Shown in pieces: positions 17,028 to 26,215 of a stretch of DNA of 64,000 nt (positions within the stretch are counted from its first letter, which is position 1; each line of letters opens with the position of its first letter). The notes below the pieces were generated by a model. It was not told the DNA's origin. It saw only the letters and a list, made by a program, of their open reading frames with translations, and ran no database searches. The position numbers and the translations under genes were made by a program. This DNA is from Anaerolineae bacterium. Lineage in GTDB: Bacteria > Chloroflexota > Anaerolineae > Aggregatilineales > Phototrophicaceae. The DNA is taken from the NCBI GenBank assembly GCA_017303635.1, contig JAFLCG010000002.1, forward strand, positions 282,918-346,917. The letters run 5' to 3'.

Positions 17028-18023
17028 ATGAAAGCGATTGTCTACACTGAATACGGCTCACCGGATGTGCTGCACATGGGTGAGGTCGCCAAACCTATTC
17101 CAAAAGAGAACGAGGTGTTGGTGAAGGTCCATGCGACGACGGTCAGCTATGGATCATTGGCCGCCCGCACCTTCGGCAAGATGCCCCCGCACGAATTCAA
17201 TATGCCCTTCCTCTTCTGGTTTGGTGCGCGGATCGCCTTTGGGTGGAATAAGCCAAAGAACCCTATCCTGGGCATCGAATTCTCCGGCGTGGTCGAAGCG
17301 GTCGGCCAAGCGGTCACGACTTATAAGCCGGGGGAAGCTGTCTTCGGCTACCGTGGTCAGGGGATGGCCTGCTTTGCCGAGTATGTGACGATGCCTGCCG
17401 ACGGGCTGCTCGCGCACAAGCCGGATACGGTCAGCCACGCCGAAGCCGCGACCATCCCGTATGGTGCTTTGACGGCACTGACTCTGCTGCGGCGTCTGAA
17501 CCTCCAACCGGGACAAAAGGTGCTGATCCACGGGGCATCCGGGGCGATTGGTTCCTTCATGGTGCAGATTGCCAAACAGATGGGTGCAGAAGTGACCGGC
17601 ACCTGCGGCACCCGACGGATGGACTTCGTGAAGGCACTCGGTGCGGACCGGGTGATAGACTACAGCCGAGAAGACTTCACCCAGCACAGCACCAAGTATG
17701 ACCTGATTATCGATGTGCTGGGTCGGTCAAGCTTTAACCAATGCAAACGAGTGCTGACTCCAAAAGGGATCTATTTCCCGGTGAGCTTCAAGTTCACTGA
17801 GGTCCGGCAGATGTTGTGGACCTCACGCTTTGGGGGACAGAAGGTGTTCCTGGGACTCTCTGACGAGAAACCCGCTGACATGCAGACCCTCAAAAGCATG
17901 ATCGAAGCGGGGACGCTGAAGGGCTATGTAGATCGCACCTTCCCGCTGGAACAGGTCGTGGAAGCGCACCGCTACTACGAATCCGGGCAGCGAAGCGGCA
18001 ATGTGATCCTGACCGTAGCCTGA
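17028..18023 (+). CDS. NAD(P)-dependent zinc-independent alcohol dehydrogenase/quinone oxidoreductase
   Basis: 331 aa MDR-superfamily enzyme. A GroES-like domain lies at about 25-125 and a Rossmann domain at about 130-290 with the cofactor loop GASGAIGSFMVQIAKQMGA. The zinc-binding Cys/His set of classical ADHs is absent, as in the QOR/reticulon-4-interacting group. It probably reduces quinones or enones with NADPH. It is about 35-40% similar by eye to the gene at 18834, indicating an old duplication. AAAGGAAA precedes the start. Confidence 0.85.
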   Translation: MKAIVYTEYGSPDVLHMGEVAKPIPKENEVLVKVHATTVSYGSLAARTFGKMPPHEFNMPFLFWFGARIAFGWNKPKNPILGIEFSGVVEAVGQAVTTYKPGEAVFGYRGQGMACFAEYVTMPADGLLAHKPDTVSHAEAATIPYGALTALTLLRRLNLQPGQKVLIHGASGAIGSFMVQIAKQMGAEVTGTCGTRRMDFVKALGADRVIDYSREDFTQHSTKYDLIIDVLGRSSFNQCKRVLTPKGIYFPVSFKFTEVRQMLWTSRFGGQKVFLGLSDEKPADMQTLKSMIEAGTLKGYVDRTFPLEQVVEAHRYYESGQRSGNVILTVA

Positions 18024-18123
18024 AGCTAAATCATTCAACAATCAGATCAACGCCTCGCCGCATGACCGAAGGTGATACGGCGAGAACCTACTCAACACGA
18101 TACCCTACACACAGGAACTTATA

Positions 18124-18837
18124 ATGAACCACGACACGACCCAACCGGCAGTCAGACCGACTCGCGGGCAGACACAGCCTTCCCGCATGGAATGGCTGGT
18201 CACGTTCGGACTGATCCTTCTGGCCGTGATACCTGTCCTGGCGGGTATGGTCCGCGTCGGACAACTGACCATTGGCCTGGATACAACGCCTGTGACCCCC
18301 GAAAATGCGCGCTTCGTCGCCTCGCCGCTGCCGGTCATCCTCCATATCCTTGGGTCGACGGTGTATGCGCTGCTGGGTGCTTTCCAATTCGCGCCGAGTT
18401 TTCGTCTGCGCTATCCACGCTGGCACCGGCGCGCCGGTTGGTTGCTCGTCCCAGCCGGTCTAGTCGCTGCGCTGAGTGGCCTGTGGATGGCCCATTTCTA
18501 TCCGTGGCCTGCGGGGGATGGCGAACTTCTGTATGCAATGCGGCTGATCGTCGGATTTATGATGACGTTATCCCTGATCCAGGCCGTGGTGGCGGTTCGG
18601 CAGCGGAAATTTGCCCAGCATGGCGCATGGATGGTGCGCGCCTACGCTCTCGGCATGGGGGCGGGAACCCAGGTGCTAACCCAGATTATTTGGATGGTGC
18701 TGGTCGGCACCTCAGGCGAGTTTGCGCGGAATATGGTGATGGGCAGCGGCTGGCTTATCAACCTCCTCATCGCTGAATGGATAATCTCCCGACGATTGAC
18801 GAATCCACAGCGTCGAGCAAAGGCGACAAGAACATGA
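18124..18837 (+). CDS. DUF2306 multi-pass membrane protein
   Basis: 237 aa with about six transmembrane segments: near 22-42, 63-84, 98-120, 135-155, 165-190 and 200-220. The motif WHRRAGWLLVPAG and the HGAWMVRAYAL stretch are typical of the DUF2306 family, whose function is unknown (ferric reductase-like/cytochrome-like topology has been proposed). Histidines in HRRAG, MAHFYPW and HGAWM could bind haem. It overlaps the next gene by 4 bp (ATGA), so the two are co-translated. AGGAAC precedes the start. Confidence 0.8.
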   Translation: MNHDTTQPAVRPTRGQTQPSRMEWLVTFGLILLAVIPVLAGMVRVGQLTIGLDTTPVTPENARFVASPLPVILHILGSTVYALLGAFQFAPSFRLRYPRWHRRAGWLLVPAGLVAALSGLWMAHFYPWPAGDGELLYAMRLIVGFMMTLSLIQAVVAVRQRKFAQHGAWMVRAYALGMGAGTQVLTQIIWMVLVGTSGEFARNMVMGSGWLINLLIAEWIISRRLTNPQRRAKATRT

Positions 18838-19799
18838 AAGCAATTGTCTGGACCAAGTACGGATCACCGGATGGGCTTCAGCTTCGGGAGGTGGAAAAGC
18901 CCACCCCGCAGGCGGATGAAGTCCTCATCCGGGTCCATGCCGCCACGGTCACCGCCGGAGACTGCGAGATTCGCGGCCTCAAGCTACCACTTGGCTATGC
19001 GCTCCTCTTGCGGCTCTTCATGGGCATTCGGCATCCGAGGCCCACCATTCTCGGTCAAGAGCTTTCCGGTGAAGTGGTGGATGTGGGTACTGAGGTCAGC
19101 GGATTTAAGGTGGGAGATGCAGTTTTTGGCACCACAGGCCTGCGCTTTGGTGCCTACGCGGAGTACAACGCCCTACCAGCTACGAGCGTGGCCCACAAGC
19201 CGACCAACCTGACTCATGAGGAAGCGGCAGGTATCCCGGTTGGAGCATTGGAAGCGCTGCACTTCCTCAGGAGCGCCCAGATCCAACCGGGGGAGCGCGT
19301 CCTCATCAATGGCGCCGGCGGCAGCATTGGCACACTGGGGGTCCAACTGGCCCGCTATTACGGCGGGACCGTAACAGCAGTCGACAGCGGGGACAAGCTG
19401 CCGATGCTGCGGTCAATTGGCGCTGACCAGATGCTGGACTATCAACGAGAGGATTTTATCCGCAGCGGGCAGCAGTGGGATGTGATCTTCGATGTGACCG
19501 GGAAGCGTCCATTTGGAGGCTGCTTGCAGGCGCTCAAACCCGGTGGGCGCTATCTGCTCTCCAATGCCGGGTTGATGGCAAACCTGCGAGCGCGGTGGCC
19601 CAAGGGCAATGGTAAACGAGTCATCCTGGGTACCAGCACACAGGCCATAGATGACCTCCTGTTTATCAAAGGGTTAGTGGAAGCCGGAAAGCTCAAACCC
19701 GTCATTGACCGCCACTATCCACTGGAACAGTTACCTGAAGCACACCGTTACGTAGAGACTGGACGCAAACAGGGCAACGTCGTTATCACCGTCGTCTGA
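18834..19799 (+). CDS. Second NAD(P)-dependent zinc-independent dehydrogenase
   Basis: 321 aa. It begins MKAIVWTKYGSPDGLQLREV, closely paralleling the gene at 17028. The Rossmann loop is NGAGGSIGTLGVQLARYYGG and the C-terminal YPLEQLPEAHRYVETGRKQG also matches the paralogue. It is translationally coupled to the DUF2306 gene. The order dehydrogenase-DUF2306-dehydrogenase suggests a shared redox task, perhaps on a membrane quinone or lipid aldehyde (inference). Confidence 0.85.
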   Translation: MKAIVWTKYGSPDGLQLREVEKPTPQADEVLIRVHAATVTAGDCEIRGLKLPLGYALLLRLFMGIRHPRPTILGQELSGEVVDVGTEVSGFKVGDAVFGTTGLRFGAYAEYNALPATSVAHKPTNLTHEEAAGIPVGALEALHFLRSAQIQPGERVLINGAGGSIGTLGVQLARYYGGTVTAVDSGDKLPMLRSIGADQMLDYQREDFIRSGQQWDVIFDVTGKRPFGGCLQALKPGGRYLLSNAGLMANLRARWPKGNGKRVILGTSTQAIDDLLFIKGLVEAGKLKPVIDRHYPLEQLPEAHRYVETGRKQGNVVITVV

Positions 19800-19944
19800 G
19801 GTAAAGCACGGTGCTCTGTGGACTTCATATACGTCTATTCCGTGTGCCATGCGTCAGGCAAGCGTAGAGCTGGCATCCGGTTGAGTGAAAAGGGGCGCGC
19901 TACACTCCGATTAACAGAAACGTTCTTACGAAATCAGGTGCCTG

Positions 19945-20685
19945 ATGCGCCAGCCTTCTTTGATGACCACGACGGGTTTACTCCTCATGCTGGGTGTCGT
20001 CGCCGGATTGATTTTGTTACGCCCACGCACCACATTGGAATCGACTGCCGAGCCATTGCCAGCTGCTTCCTCGACGGCCTTTCGGGCGGTCAGTGTCCCT
20101 GCTGCACCGACGGGATTTGCCCTGAACATTCGCGCCGTCAATCCAGCGCGCACCCGCTATGTCGCCCCGGTCAGCGATGGCACCTTTTGGTTGTGGGAAG
20201 CGGACGGCACCCCGGTCGGCTATATCTGGTCAGGGCCGATGGGCTTGTGGACGTACAGCGCAGATGGCAGTCGCGTAGCCGGGATCTACAACGGCGCAGC
20301 TTACGTCTGGTCAACCCGCGAAGCAGCACCACTGGCTTACCTTCCTCCCAGCGTGCCGGTCGATCCTCGCAGCGTCTGGCCGCTGGTATTCAGCCCGGAT
20401 GGTCGCCTGTTAGCCGCTGCGGGCTGCGAGTCGCTCAATGGGCGGCAGCGCTGCGCGGGGACGCGGGTGCATCTGTGGGATGTAGAGGCGGGCATTGTAC
20501 GCTTCACCTGGATGGAGATACCATTAACCGCCATCACGGAATTGACGTTCAATGCCGAAGGGACTCAACTCCAGGCGATAGGCTGTGTCCGCTACGAATC
20601 CGCCGTATTGGGCCGCTGTGGGCAGGCCTATCCGGGTTCCGTCGTGTGGAGCACCCGCACCGGACGGGTGGTGGGCGGATCGTAA
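19945..20685 (+). CDS. Secreted beta-propeller-like protein
   Basis: 246 aa. An N-terminal signal/anchor is at residues 8-26 (TTGLLLMLGVVAGLILL). WD40/TolB-like strands follow (GTFWLWEADGTPVG, WTYSADGSRVAGIY, VFSPDGRLLAAAGC, VHLWDVEAG, LTFNAEGTQLQAIGC). It is short for a full propeller, so it holds perhaps four blades or pairs with another chain. Several cysteines in the last 80 residues may form disulfides outside the cell. An overlapping ORF in another frame is longer but shows no protein-like pattern. Confidence 0.65.
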   Translation: MRQPSLMTTTGLLLMLGVVAGLILLRPRTTLESTAEPLPAASSTAFRAVSVPAAPTGFALNIRAVNPARTRYVAPVSDGTFWLWEADGTPVGYIWSGPMGLWTYSADGSRVAGIYNGAAYVWSTREAAPLAYLPPSVPVDPRSVWPLVFSPDGRLLAAAGCESLNGRQRCAGTRVHLWDVEAGIVRFTWMEIPLTAITELTFNAEGTQLQAIGCVRYESAVLGRCGQAYPGSVVWSTRTGRVVGGS

Positions 20686-20798
20686 AGGACGCTTCCGCTC
20701 AATCTTGATTTAATTGCTCCACGCTATTCCTCCGGCTGACTCCTTCCCCGCTAGACTCAATCGCTGCTGAAATCGTGTATACGTGCATCCTCTGAAGT

Positions 20799-20834
20799 GG
20801 CACAAAAACGGAACACGTGTTCCGTTTTTGTGCC
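20799..20834. promoter_or_regulatory. 36-bp perfect palindrome with GAAC-N4-GTTC core
   Basis: Perfect inverted repeat centred on GGAACACGTGTTCC, extended by CACAAAAAC/GTTTTTGTG arms. The core matches the SOS/Cheo-box consensus and the palindromes at 11762 and 51218. It has no loop, so it is better read as a protein-binding site than as a terminator, although a cruciform or RNA hairpin is possible. It lies in the 491-bp gap 20686-21176. Confidence 0.55.
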
Positions 20835-20854
20835 CGATTAATGCTAAACTGATT

Positions 20855-20985
20855 GTCGGCACTCAGAATCCAGCAACCCTCTGAAAGCTGACAAGGGATG
20901 AAGGCGAAGAATCCCGGGATTCAAAGTTGTGCCCGCAAGGCATCCTTTAGGGAGGCTAAAACCATCAATTTGTAACTTTGCGTAA
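20855..20985 (+). ncRNA. Candidate structured leader upstream of the response-regulator pair
   Basis: This non-coding stretch contains a 14-bp self-complementary GAATCCCGGGATTC (20910-20923), a competing GGGAT...ATCCC pairing, and a purine-rich GCAAGGC ... GGCTAAAACC segment (20936-20970). That segment faintly recalls the 3' half of c-di-GMP-I aptamers, but the 5' half does not match. No family assignment is made. It starts about 190-320 nt before the start at 21177. Confidence 0.25.
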
Positions 20986-21176
20986 TCTTTAAGTGCTGCC
21001 CAGACCTGAAATGCACCCAATGCATACAGAGCGCTTGACTCGATGCGCCGATTGCCGATACAGTGGAAGAAATTGAAATCTTCATGGTCAGATTAGAAAA
21101 GTGAACGTATCATAAAGGTACTAACGCTTCACCAAGCCTTCACTGCTTTATGACGCTGAACCGGGAGTAAAGTCGG

Positions 21177-21554
21177 ATGACGCGGTTGCTCTATATTGAA
21201 GATAATAAGGACAATCGCATGTTGGTGCGCCGGATTCTGCTGGCGTCTGACTACGAGTTTGAATTGCGCGAAGCTGATAACGCCCGTGACGGAATTGCTA
21301 TGGCTGAGCAAGATCCGCCCGATATGATTCTGATGGACATCAGTATGCCGGATATGGATGGATTGACCGCCACGCGGACTATCCGCGCAAATCCCATCCT
21401 GAACAATGTATTGGTAATCGCGCTTACGGCCAATGCAATGCAAGGTGATAAAGAAAAGACACTGGAAGCCGGATGTGACGGCTATATCCGCAAGCCCGTG
21501 GATGTAGACCGCTTGCCCGATGAGATCATGAGTTACATCAGGAGTCGCGCATGA
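21177..21554 (+). CDS. Single-domain response regulator
   Basis: 125 aa CheY-like receiver and nothing else. Acidic pocket E8/D9, phosphoacceptor D54 (in ILMDISMPDMDG), Thr in VIALTANA and Lys in YIRKPVD are all intact. The DivK/Cph1-type signature ALTANAMQGDKEKTLEAGCDGYI suggests a phosphorelay partner of a hybrid kinase. Its stop overlaps the next start (21551-21554). Both regulators precede the GAF cluster in the same direction. Confidence 0.95.
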   Translation: MTRLLYIEDNKDNRMLVRRILLASDYEFELREADNARDGIAMAEQDPPDMILMDISMPDMDGLTATRTIRANPILNNVLVIALTANAMQGDKEKTLEAGCDGYIRKPVDVDRLPDEIMSYIRSRA

Positions 21555-22009
21555 GCGAAGCCACCAACAGTGCCCCGGAAAAAACTTCCGGGACCCGTAC
21601 CCCAATTGAACCCGCCGAAGCCCATGTACTGGTGGTGGAAGATAATGTGCCGAATTTTGTGCTGATCGCACGAATGTTGGCGTTTATGGGCATCCAACGC
21701 TGCGAATGGAAAACGTCCGGTTGGCAGGTGGTTCAGTTTGCCGATACCCTGCCCCGCGTTGATCTGATCCTGATGGACATCCGCCTGCCTTATGAAGATG
21801 GCTACCAGGCGCTGCAGAAAGTCCGCTCGCATCCCCGTCTGCGGGATACGGTCGTTTGTGCAGTGACGGCAGAAGCCAGTGAAGATCAAATGCGCCGAGC
21901 CAAGAAAGCCGGTTTCAACGGGTTTATGGGCAAACCCCTGGATGCAGACCGCTTCCCGGAACAGATTCGCCGCCTGCTGGCCGGTGAAGAAGTCTGGGAA
22001 TGGAAGTAA
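21551..22009 (+). CDS. Single-domain response regulator with N-terminal extension
   Basis: 152 aa. About 22 polar residues precede a receiver with E30/D31, phosphoacceptor D76 (LILMDIRLP) and GKPLDADRFPEQI. The usual second-strand region is altered (CEWKTSGWQVVQFADTL), so its surface differs from that of its partner. It is co-translated with the gene at 21177 and followed by a strong terminator, so the pair forms its own transcript just ahead of the GAF genes. Confidence 0.93.
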   Translation: MSEATNSAPEKTSGTRTPIEPAEAHVLVVEDNVPNFVLIARMLAFMGIQRCEWKTSGWQVVQFADTLPRVDLILMDIRLPYEDGYQALQKVRSHPRLRDTVVCAVTAEASEDQMRRAKKAGFNGFMGKPLDADRFPEQIRRLLAGEEVWEWK

Positions 22010-22076
22010 TCTGGCAAGATTACAATTGCCAAACCACATTCTTACGTTTTCTCCGCACTCATTTTGCGTATGATGG

Positions 22077-22119
22077 AAGACAGGGGAGTTGATCGTCAGC
22101 CTCCCCTGTCTTTCTTTTT
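22077..22119 (+). terminator. Intrinsic terminator after the response-regulator pair
   Basis: A 12-bp stem AAGACAGGGGAG/CTCCCCTGTCTT (22077-22088 with 22101-22112), 12-nt loop, followed by TTCTTTTT. It separates the response-regulator operon from the GAF operon. Confidence 0.85.
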
Positions 22120-22172
22120 GACAGATTTGATAACCCGCCTTTTGCACTGGCGTACATGAGGAGTCCACCCCG

Positions 22173-24509
22173 GTGACGACCCCATCCCCATCCACCGAAC
22201 TGAATATGACTCAGCGGCAGTCACGTATTTTCCGTGAGTTGAACGCCAACATGGATTATCAGACCATGGTGGGTGTCGTGGCGCGTTACCTGCTGACGCA
22301 ACCGGGAACCTTCCTGATCTTGAGTGAGTTCGTTTACGATGACGAAGGCGACCTGACGGGTGTCAAGTCATTGGCGAGCGCTAATCGACAGATGACCTAT
22401 GTGACCAATACCTTTTTCCTGCGTTGGTCACAAATTCCCACTCGGATGCGCCAGAGCGTGATGGACGATGAGCTCTACGTATTGGAAGATGTGGCAAATC
22501 TGGCAAATGAAACCACCAGCCTGGAGTTCTTCAAATTACTGGAAGACAGCGGCATACGGGCTTACGTTCACATCCCGGTCAGCATCGATGGACATCCAGT
22601 GATCGGCATGGGAATCGCCAGTCAGGCACTGCATACCTTTTCCAGCGATAACCTGGACGCGCTGCGGAATGCCGCTGATCAGGTCGGCGCGATTGTCTAT
22701 TCCCGGACGTTGATCGAACGCGCCAATCAATCGCGCGCCGTCGCCGAAGATATGCTCCGGCAGACTGAAAGCGCCGCAGAAGCCCTGGGGCAGCGAGTCA
22801 CATTACTGCAGGCGATCAATGAATTAGCCATGATGACGGCATCCAGCCAGGACTATCAAACCCTCCTTGACACGGGGTCACGCGTGGTGGTTGAACTCAC
22901 CAAAGTTAATCATTGCGGGATTGTCATCATCAATCCCGATCAGATCAGCGCCACGGTCGTCAGCGAGTATCCGCCCCAAAATGCTGTGGGCGCGCAATTG
23001 AGCATGGAGAACAATGGCCTTTGGGATGCGCTCCGACTAGACCCCAAAACGCCTGTTATGGTCGAGTCGCTGGATAGCGACCCCCGCTTAGAGCCGCTAT
23101 CGCGCGCGGTCATGAAACAACTGGGGATTAAGTCAATTGCGATTATCCCGCTGGTAGTGGATGGCAATCTGAGGGGTGGCGTAGGCCTCGATATTTACGA
23201 CGAGTCACGCTCGGTGACATCCTCCATGATCGAAACCGCGACCAATATCACAGCGCATTTGAGCGTCGCCTTGCGAACCCAGGAACTGCTGCGGGATACG
23301 CGCCAGGCTGCTGAACAATTGGAAGCGCAGGTCAATATCCAACGGGCGCTTAACCAGCTTTCGCAGATCGTGAATCGGGCGGAAGATGAAGTCACGTTGT
23401 TTGATGCGACAATGGAAGCCATGTTCAAGCTGCTCAAAGTCGATCATGCCGGCTTGGTCATGCTGGACGAAACCAGCACCTGGGGAACCGTGGTCAGCGA
23501 CTACCCTTCCCAGGGCGTACTTGGTCTGAAGTTCGAAGTTGCCAAGAATCCGTTGTTGATGATGATGACTTCCCAGGAAAAAGCCGAAACCATCGTTATT
23601 GATGACATTGAAACCAGCGATCTATTTGACGAAGCCGGGCGTGCCTCGCTTCGTCAAGTTGGAACACGTGCACTGCTGCTTGTACCGGTCATTGTCCAGG
23701 GCAAATTGGTCGGTTCGTTCGGGATGGATTATTTTACGAGTGGTCAGAACTTCTCGGCCCAGGTGATTGATATCGCCGAAACGATCATGCAACAGTTCGC
23801 CATTGGTCTCTCCCGCCTGCGGTTGCTGGCTGACACCCGCCGCCGTGCAGACCAGTTGGAACATATCGCTCGCTTAGGACAGGCCATGCAATCCACCCAG
23901 GATCTCGGGGTCATTCTGCGGGAAGTGATCCTGGAAACGTTGCAAATGCTCCCGATTGACCAGATGAGTATCGCCCTCTATGAGCCAGGCCAGTCCATGC
24001 TGCGGACGGTGGCTGAATACAATAACGGTCAGACTCAGATTGATCTGAATAGTACGCACATGCTGGAGATCAGCGGGCAGGTTAGCCGAGCCTGGCTCAA
24101 ACGGGAACTGGTTTATATCCCGGATATACAGGTGTCGGAGTATGCGCTCGCGACCGATGTAGAAGCCCATTCCTGGACAATCGTCCCGATTGTATCCCGC
24201 GTGAGAGCCCTGGGTATTCTGAGCTTTGGCAGTAGTCGCGTTGCCGCTTTTAGCACCACTGATCTGGCAGTCGTGCAACAGCTTGCCAGCCAACTGGCTG
24301 CCACCCTCGATAACCTGGAAGCCTTCGCCCAGAGCCAGCGGATCGCCCAGAATGAGGCCCTCGTCAATACCATCTCGACGCGGCTGCAACAGCAGCTGGA
24401 CGTATCCAACATGCTCGATGTGACGGTTCATGAACTGGGTCGGGCGTTGGGTGCCCGCCGCGCACGTATCCGGTTGGGTGGGCAACCGACTGATGGGGAA
24501 GGTAAGTAA
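22173..24509 (+). CDS. Soluble four-GAF sensory protein, no output domain
   Basis: 778 aa. The GTG start is supported by GAGGAG 9 nt upstream. There is no membrane segment. Four GAF domains lie at about 25-185, 210-375, 385-555 and 565-725, joined by helical linkers (SRTLIERANQSRAVAEDML; ELLRDTRQAAEQLEAQV). Each has the VPxxxxGxxxGxxxx strand pattern (for example ALLLVPVIVQGKLVGSFGM). Residues 728-778 are a half-GAF tail ending ALGARRARIRLG, shared with the next four genes. GAF domains bind small ligands or mediate dimerisation. There is no kinase, cyclase or DNA-binding domain, so the protein must act through a partner. First gene of the six-gene cluster; 2-bp gap to the next. Confidence 0.9.
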   Translation: MTTPSPSTELNMTQRQSRIFRELNANMDYQTMVGVVARYLLTQPGTFLILSEFVYDDEGDLTGVKSLASANRQMTYVTNTFFLRWSQIPTRMRQSVMDDELYVLEDVANLANETTSLEFFKLLEDSGIRAYVHIPVSIDGHPVIGMGIASQALHTFSSDNLDALRNAADQVGAIVYSRTLIERANQSRAVAEDMLRQTESAAEALGQRVTLLQAINELAMMTASSQDYQTLLDTGSRVVVELTKVNHCGIVIINPDQISATVVSEYPPQNAVGAQLSMENNGLWDALRLDPKTPVMVESLDSDPRLEPLSRAVMKQLGIKSIAIIPLVVDGNLRGGVGLDIYDESRSVTSSMIETATNITAHLSVALRTQELLRDTRQAAEQLEAQVNIQRALNQLSQIVNRAEDEVTLFDATMEAMFKLLKVDHAGLVMLDETSTWGTVVSDYPSQGVLGLKFEVAKNPLLMMMTSQEKAETIVIDDIETSDLFDEAGRASLRQVGTRALLLVPVIVQGKLVGSFGMDYFTSGQNFSAQVIDIAETIMQQFAIGLSRLRLLADTRRRADQLEHIARLGQAMQSTQDLGVILREVILETLQMLPIDQMSIALYEPGQSMLRTVAEYNNGQTQIDLNSTHMLEISGQVSRAWLKRELVYIPDIQVSEYALATDVEAHSWTIVPIVSRVRALGILSFGSSRVAAFSTTDLAVVQQLASQLAATLDNLEAFAQSQRIAQNEALVNTISTRLQQQLDVSNMLDVTVHELGRALGARRARIRLGGQPTDGEGK

Positions 24510-24511
24510 TC

Positions 24512-26215
24512 ATGAATTCATTCCTGACCAACTTTTTCTATCTGGACAGTTACGAATCGCGCACCGAACGTGACCGGGCTCATTTGACCCTATCGATCAC
24601 AATGGTGCTGGCTATCCTCTATACCATTTATAGTCTGGCACTCCCTATACCATCCACCGGACGAAGCATGTTTGCCTCCTTCGGGGCAAGCACCGGATTT
24701 GCCACTGTCAATCTCCTCGGTTTCTATGGTGGGTTGATCATCACGCTGGTGACCTTACGGATACGCCGTTTGCCGATTGCGCTGTTCGGTCCGGCGATCA
24801 TGTGGTACTTCGGCGCAGTGATTGATAATGCTTTCGTCAGTCTGTGGACTCGGCCGCTGGATGCCGTCGAGGGTGTGGGCATGATCCTGCTCGGCACACT
24901 TCTGGCAGAACAGCGTGGGCTGCGCTGGAGTACGGTAGCGGTTCTGGCGACCATTCTGCCGGGGTTTGCAGCCCGCACAGAAATACCCACAGCACAAAGC
25001 CTCACGGATATGAGCATCCTGCTGCTGCAGTTGGGCGGGATGGCGATCATCATCAGTCTATTTCTCCGCAGTCAGCGCGTCAGCCGAGAAGAAGGCGCGG
25101 AAATCGCCGGTAAAGAAAGCCGACTGGCACAGATCACCACCGAAATTGCCGGACGTATCTCCCATCGTACTGATCTCAACAGCGTCCTCAACACGACCGT
25201 TGAACTCATTAATGATGGTTACGCGAACGTCTACCATGTCCAGGTCTTTTTGTTGGATGCAGACCGCCGGAATGCCCAACTGGTTGCCAGTACTGGCGCA
25301 GTCGGCAAGCTCCTTATGAACAGGGGACACAGCCTCCCGGTCGGTAGCCTCAGTGTCATTGGGCAAGTGGTACTGCGTGGTGAGCCGATTGTAGCGCGCT
25401 CCAGTTCTAGCCAGACGGTACATCGGCGTAACGAATTCCTGCCAGAAACCCGCGCTGAAGCGGCCTTCCCCCTGCGACTAGGTGATTCCGTCATTGGTGC
25501 GTTAGACCTGCAAAGCAAGCAGGATGATGCTTTTGAAGCCAGCGATTTACCCATTTTCCAGTCGCTGGCGGACAGCATCGCTATTTCGATTGATAATGCC
25601 CGCCTCTTCCAGCAGACCGAAGAGCGTTTGCGGGAAAATCAACGCTTGGTTGATGAAGCAACCCGCACCGCAGCAGAAGTCGAGTTGCTAAACCGTCAAC
25701 TGACCCGTACTTTCTGGACTGAATACGCGGCGGACAAAAAACAGCAAATCGGTTTGAGTGTGGATTTCCAGGAAGATCAAAAACAGTCAGATGAACGCTG
25801 GACACCGACGCTCAAACAGGCCGCCGAGTCCAACTTGCCGATTCAGGAACAGCAGGGCGATGGTCGGTTGGTCGCAGTTCCCCTGCGTGTCCGCGGTCAG
25901 GTTATCGGCGCGATGGAGTTTGAACTGGATTCTCAGGGCAAGTTTGGTCCGGAAGAGCTAGTGCTGCTGGAAGAAGTAGGTGAGCAGTTAGGCATGGCGG
26001 CAGAGAATAGTCGCTTGTTCGAGACCACGCAACGCTATGCCCAGCGTGAAGCACTGGTCAATGAGATCGCAAACCGGATGCAAGCCACCAGCAACGTTGA
26101 AATGACCTTGAACGAAGCTGCCCGCAGCCTCAAACAATACCTTGGAGCCAACCGCGTCAGCATCCGACTGGGCACACCCCCGGCTGAGATGGTCAAGGAG
26201 AGCAATCGTACATGA
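24512..26215 (+). CDS. Six-TM GAF sensory protein, no output domain
   Basis: 567 aa. About six transmembrane helices occupy residues 27-190 (for example LLQLGGMAIIISLFL), an MHYT/MASE-like integral-membrane sensor type that I cannot name. Next come a full GAF (about 205-370; HVQVFLLDADRR, VGSLSVIGQVV, GDSVIGALDLQSKQ), a helical linker, a W402-x2-Y module, a second GAF that keeps only its C-terminal half (VAVPLRVRGQVIGAMEFEL), and the half-GAF tail ending LGANRVSIRLG. It overlaps the next gene by 4 bp. It probably forms hetero-oligomers with its paralogues and the giant kinase (inference). Confidence 0.9.
   Translation: MNSFLTNFFYLDSYESRTERDRAHLTLSITMVLAILYTIYSLALPIPSTGRSMFASFGASTGFATVNLLGFYGGLIITLVTLRIRRLPIALFGPAIMWYFGAVIDNAFVSLWTRPLDAVEGVGMILLGTLLAEQRGLRWSTVAVLATILPGFAARTEIPTAQSLTDMSILLLQLGGMAIIISLFLRSQRVSREEGAEIAGKESRLAQITTEIAGRISHRTDLNSVLNTTVELINDGYANVYHVQVFLLDADRRNAQLVASTGAVGKLLMNRGHSLPVGSLSVIGQVVLRGEPIVARSSSSQTVHRRNEFLPETRAEAAFPLRLGDSVIGALDLQSKQDDAFEASDLPIFQSLADSIAISIDNARLFQQTEERLRENQRLVDEATRTAAEVELLNRQLTRTFWTEYAADKKQQIGLSVDFQEDQKQSDERWTPTLKQAAESNLPIQEQQGDGRLVAVPLRVRGQVIGAMEFELDSQGKFGPEELVLLEEVGEQLGMAAENSRLFETTQRYAQREALVNEIANRMQATSNVEMTLNEAARSLKQYLGANRVSIRLGTPPAEMVKESNRT

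Noticed and set aside
18072..18776. 234-aa frame overlapping the DUF2306 gene
   Set aside because: Composition is Arg/Gly/Cys-rich shadow; the 18124 frame has TM helices, a Shine-Dalgarno and a coupled stop.
19818..20708. 296-aa frame over the propeller gene at 19945
   Set aside because: Arg/Ser/Gly-rich out-of-frame translation; the 19945 frame shows a signal peptide and WD40-like strands.
20799..20834. Intrinsic terminator
   Set aside because: The 36-bp palindrome has no loop and no T-run after it; a protein-binding site is more likely.
20930..20985. c-di-GMP-I (GEMM) riboswitch
   Set aside because: Only the GCAA...GGCTAAAACC part is similar; the GGCAAACC-hairpin-GGGACGC core is absent. 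Kept only as an unassigned leader candidate.
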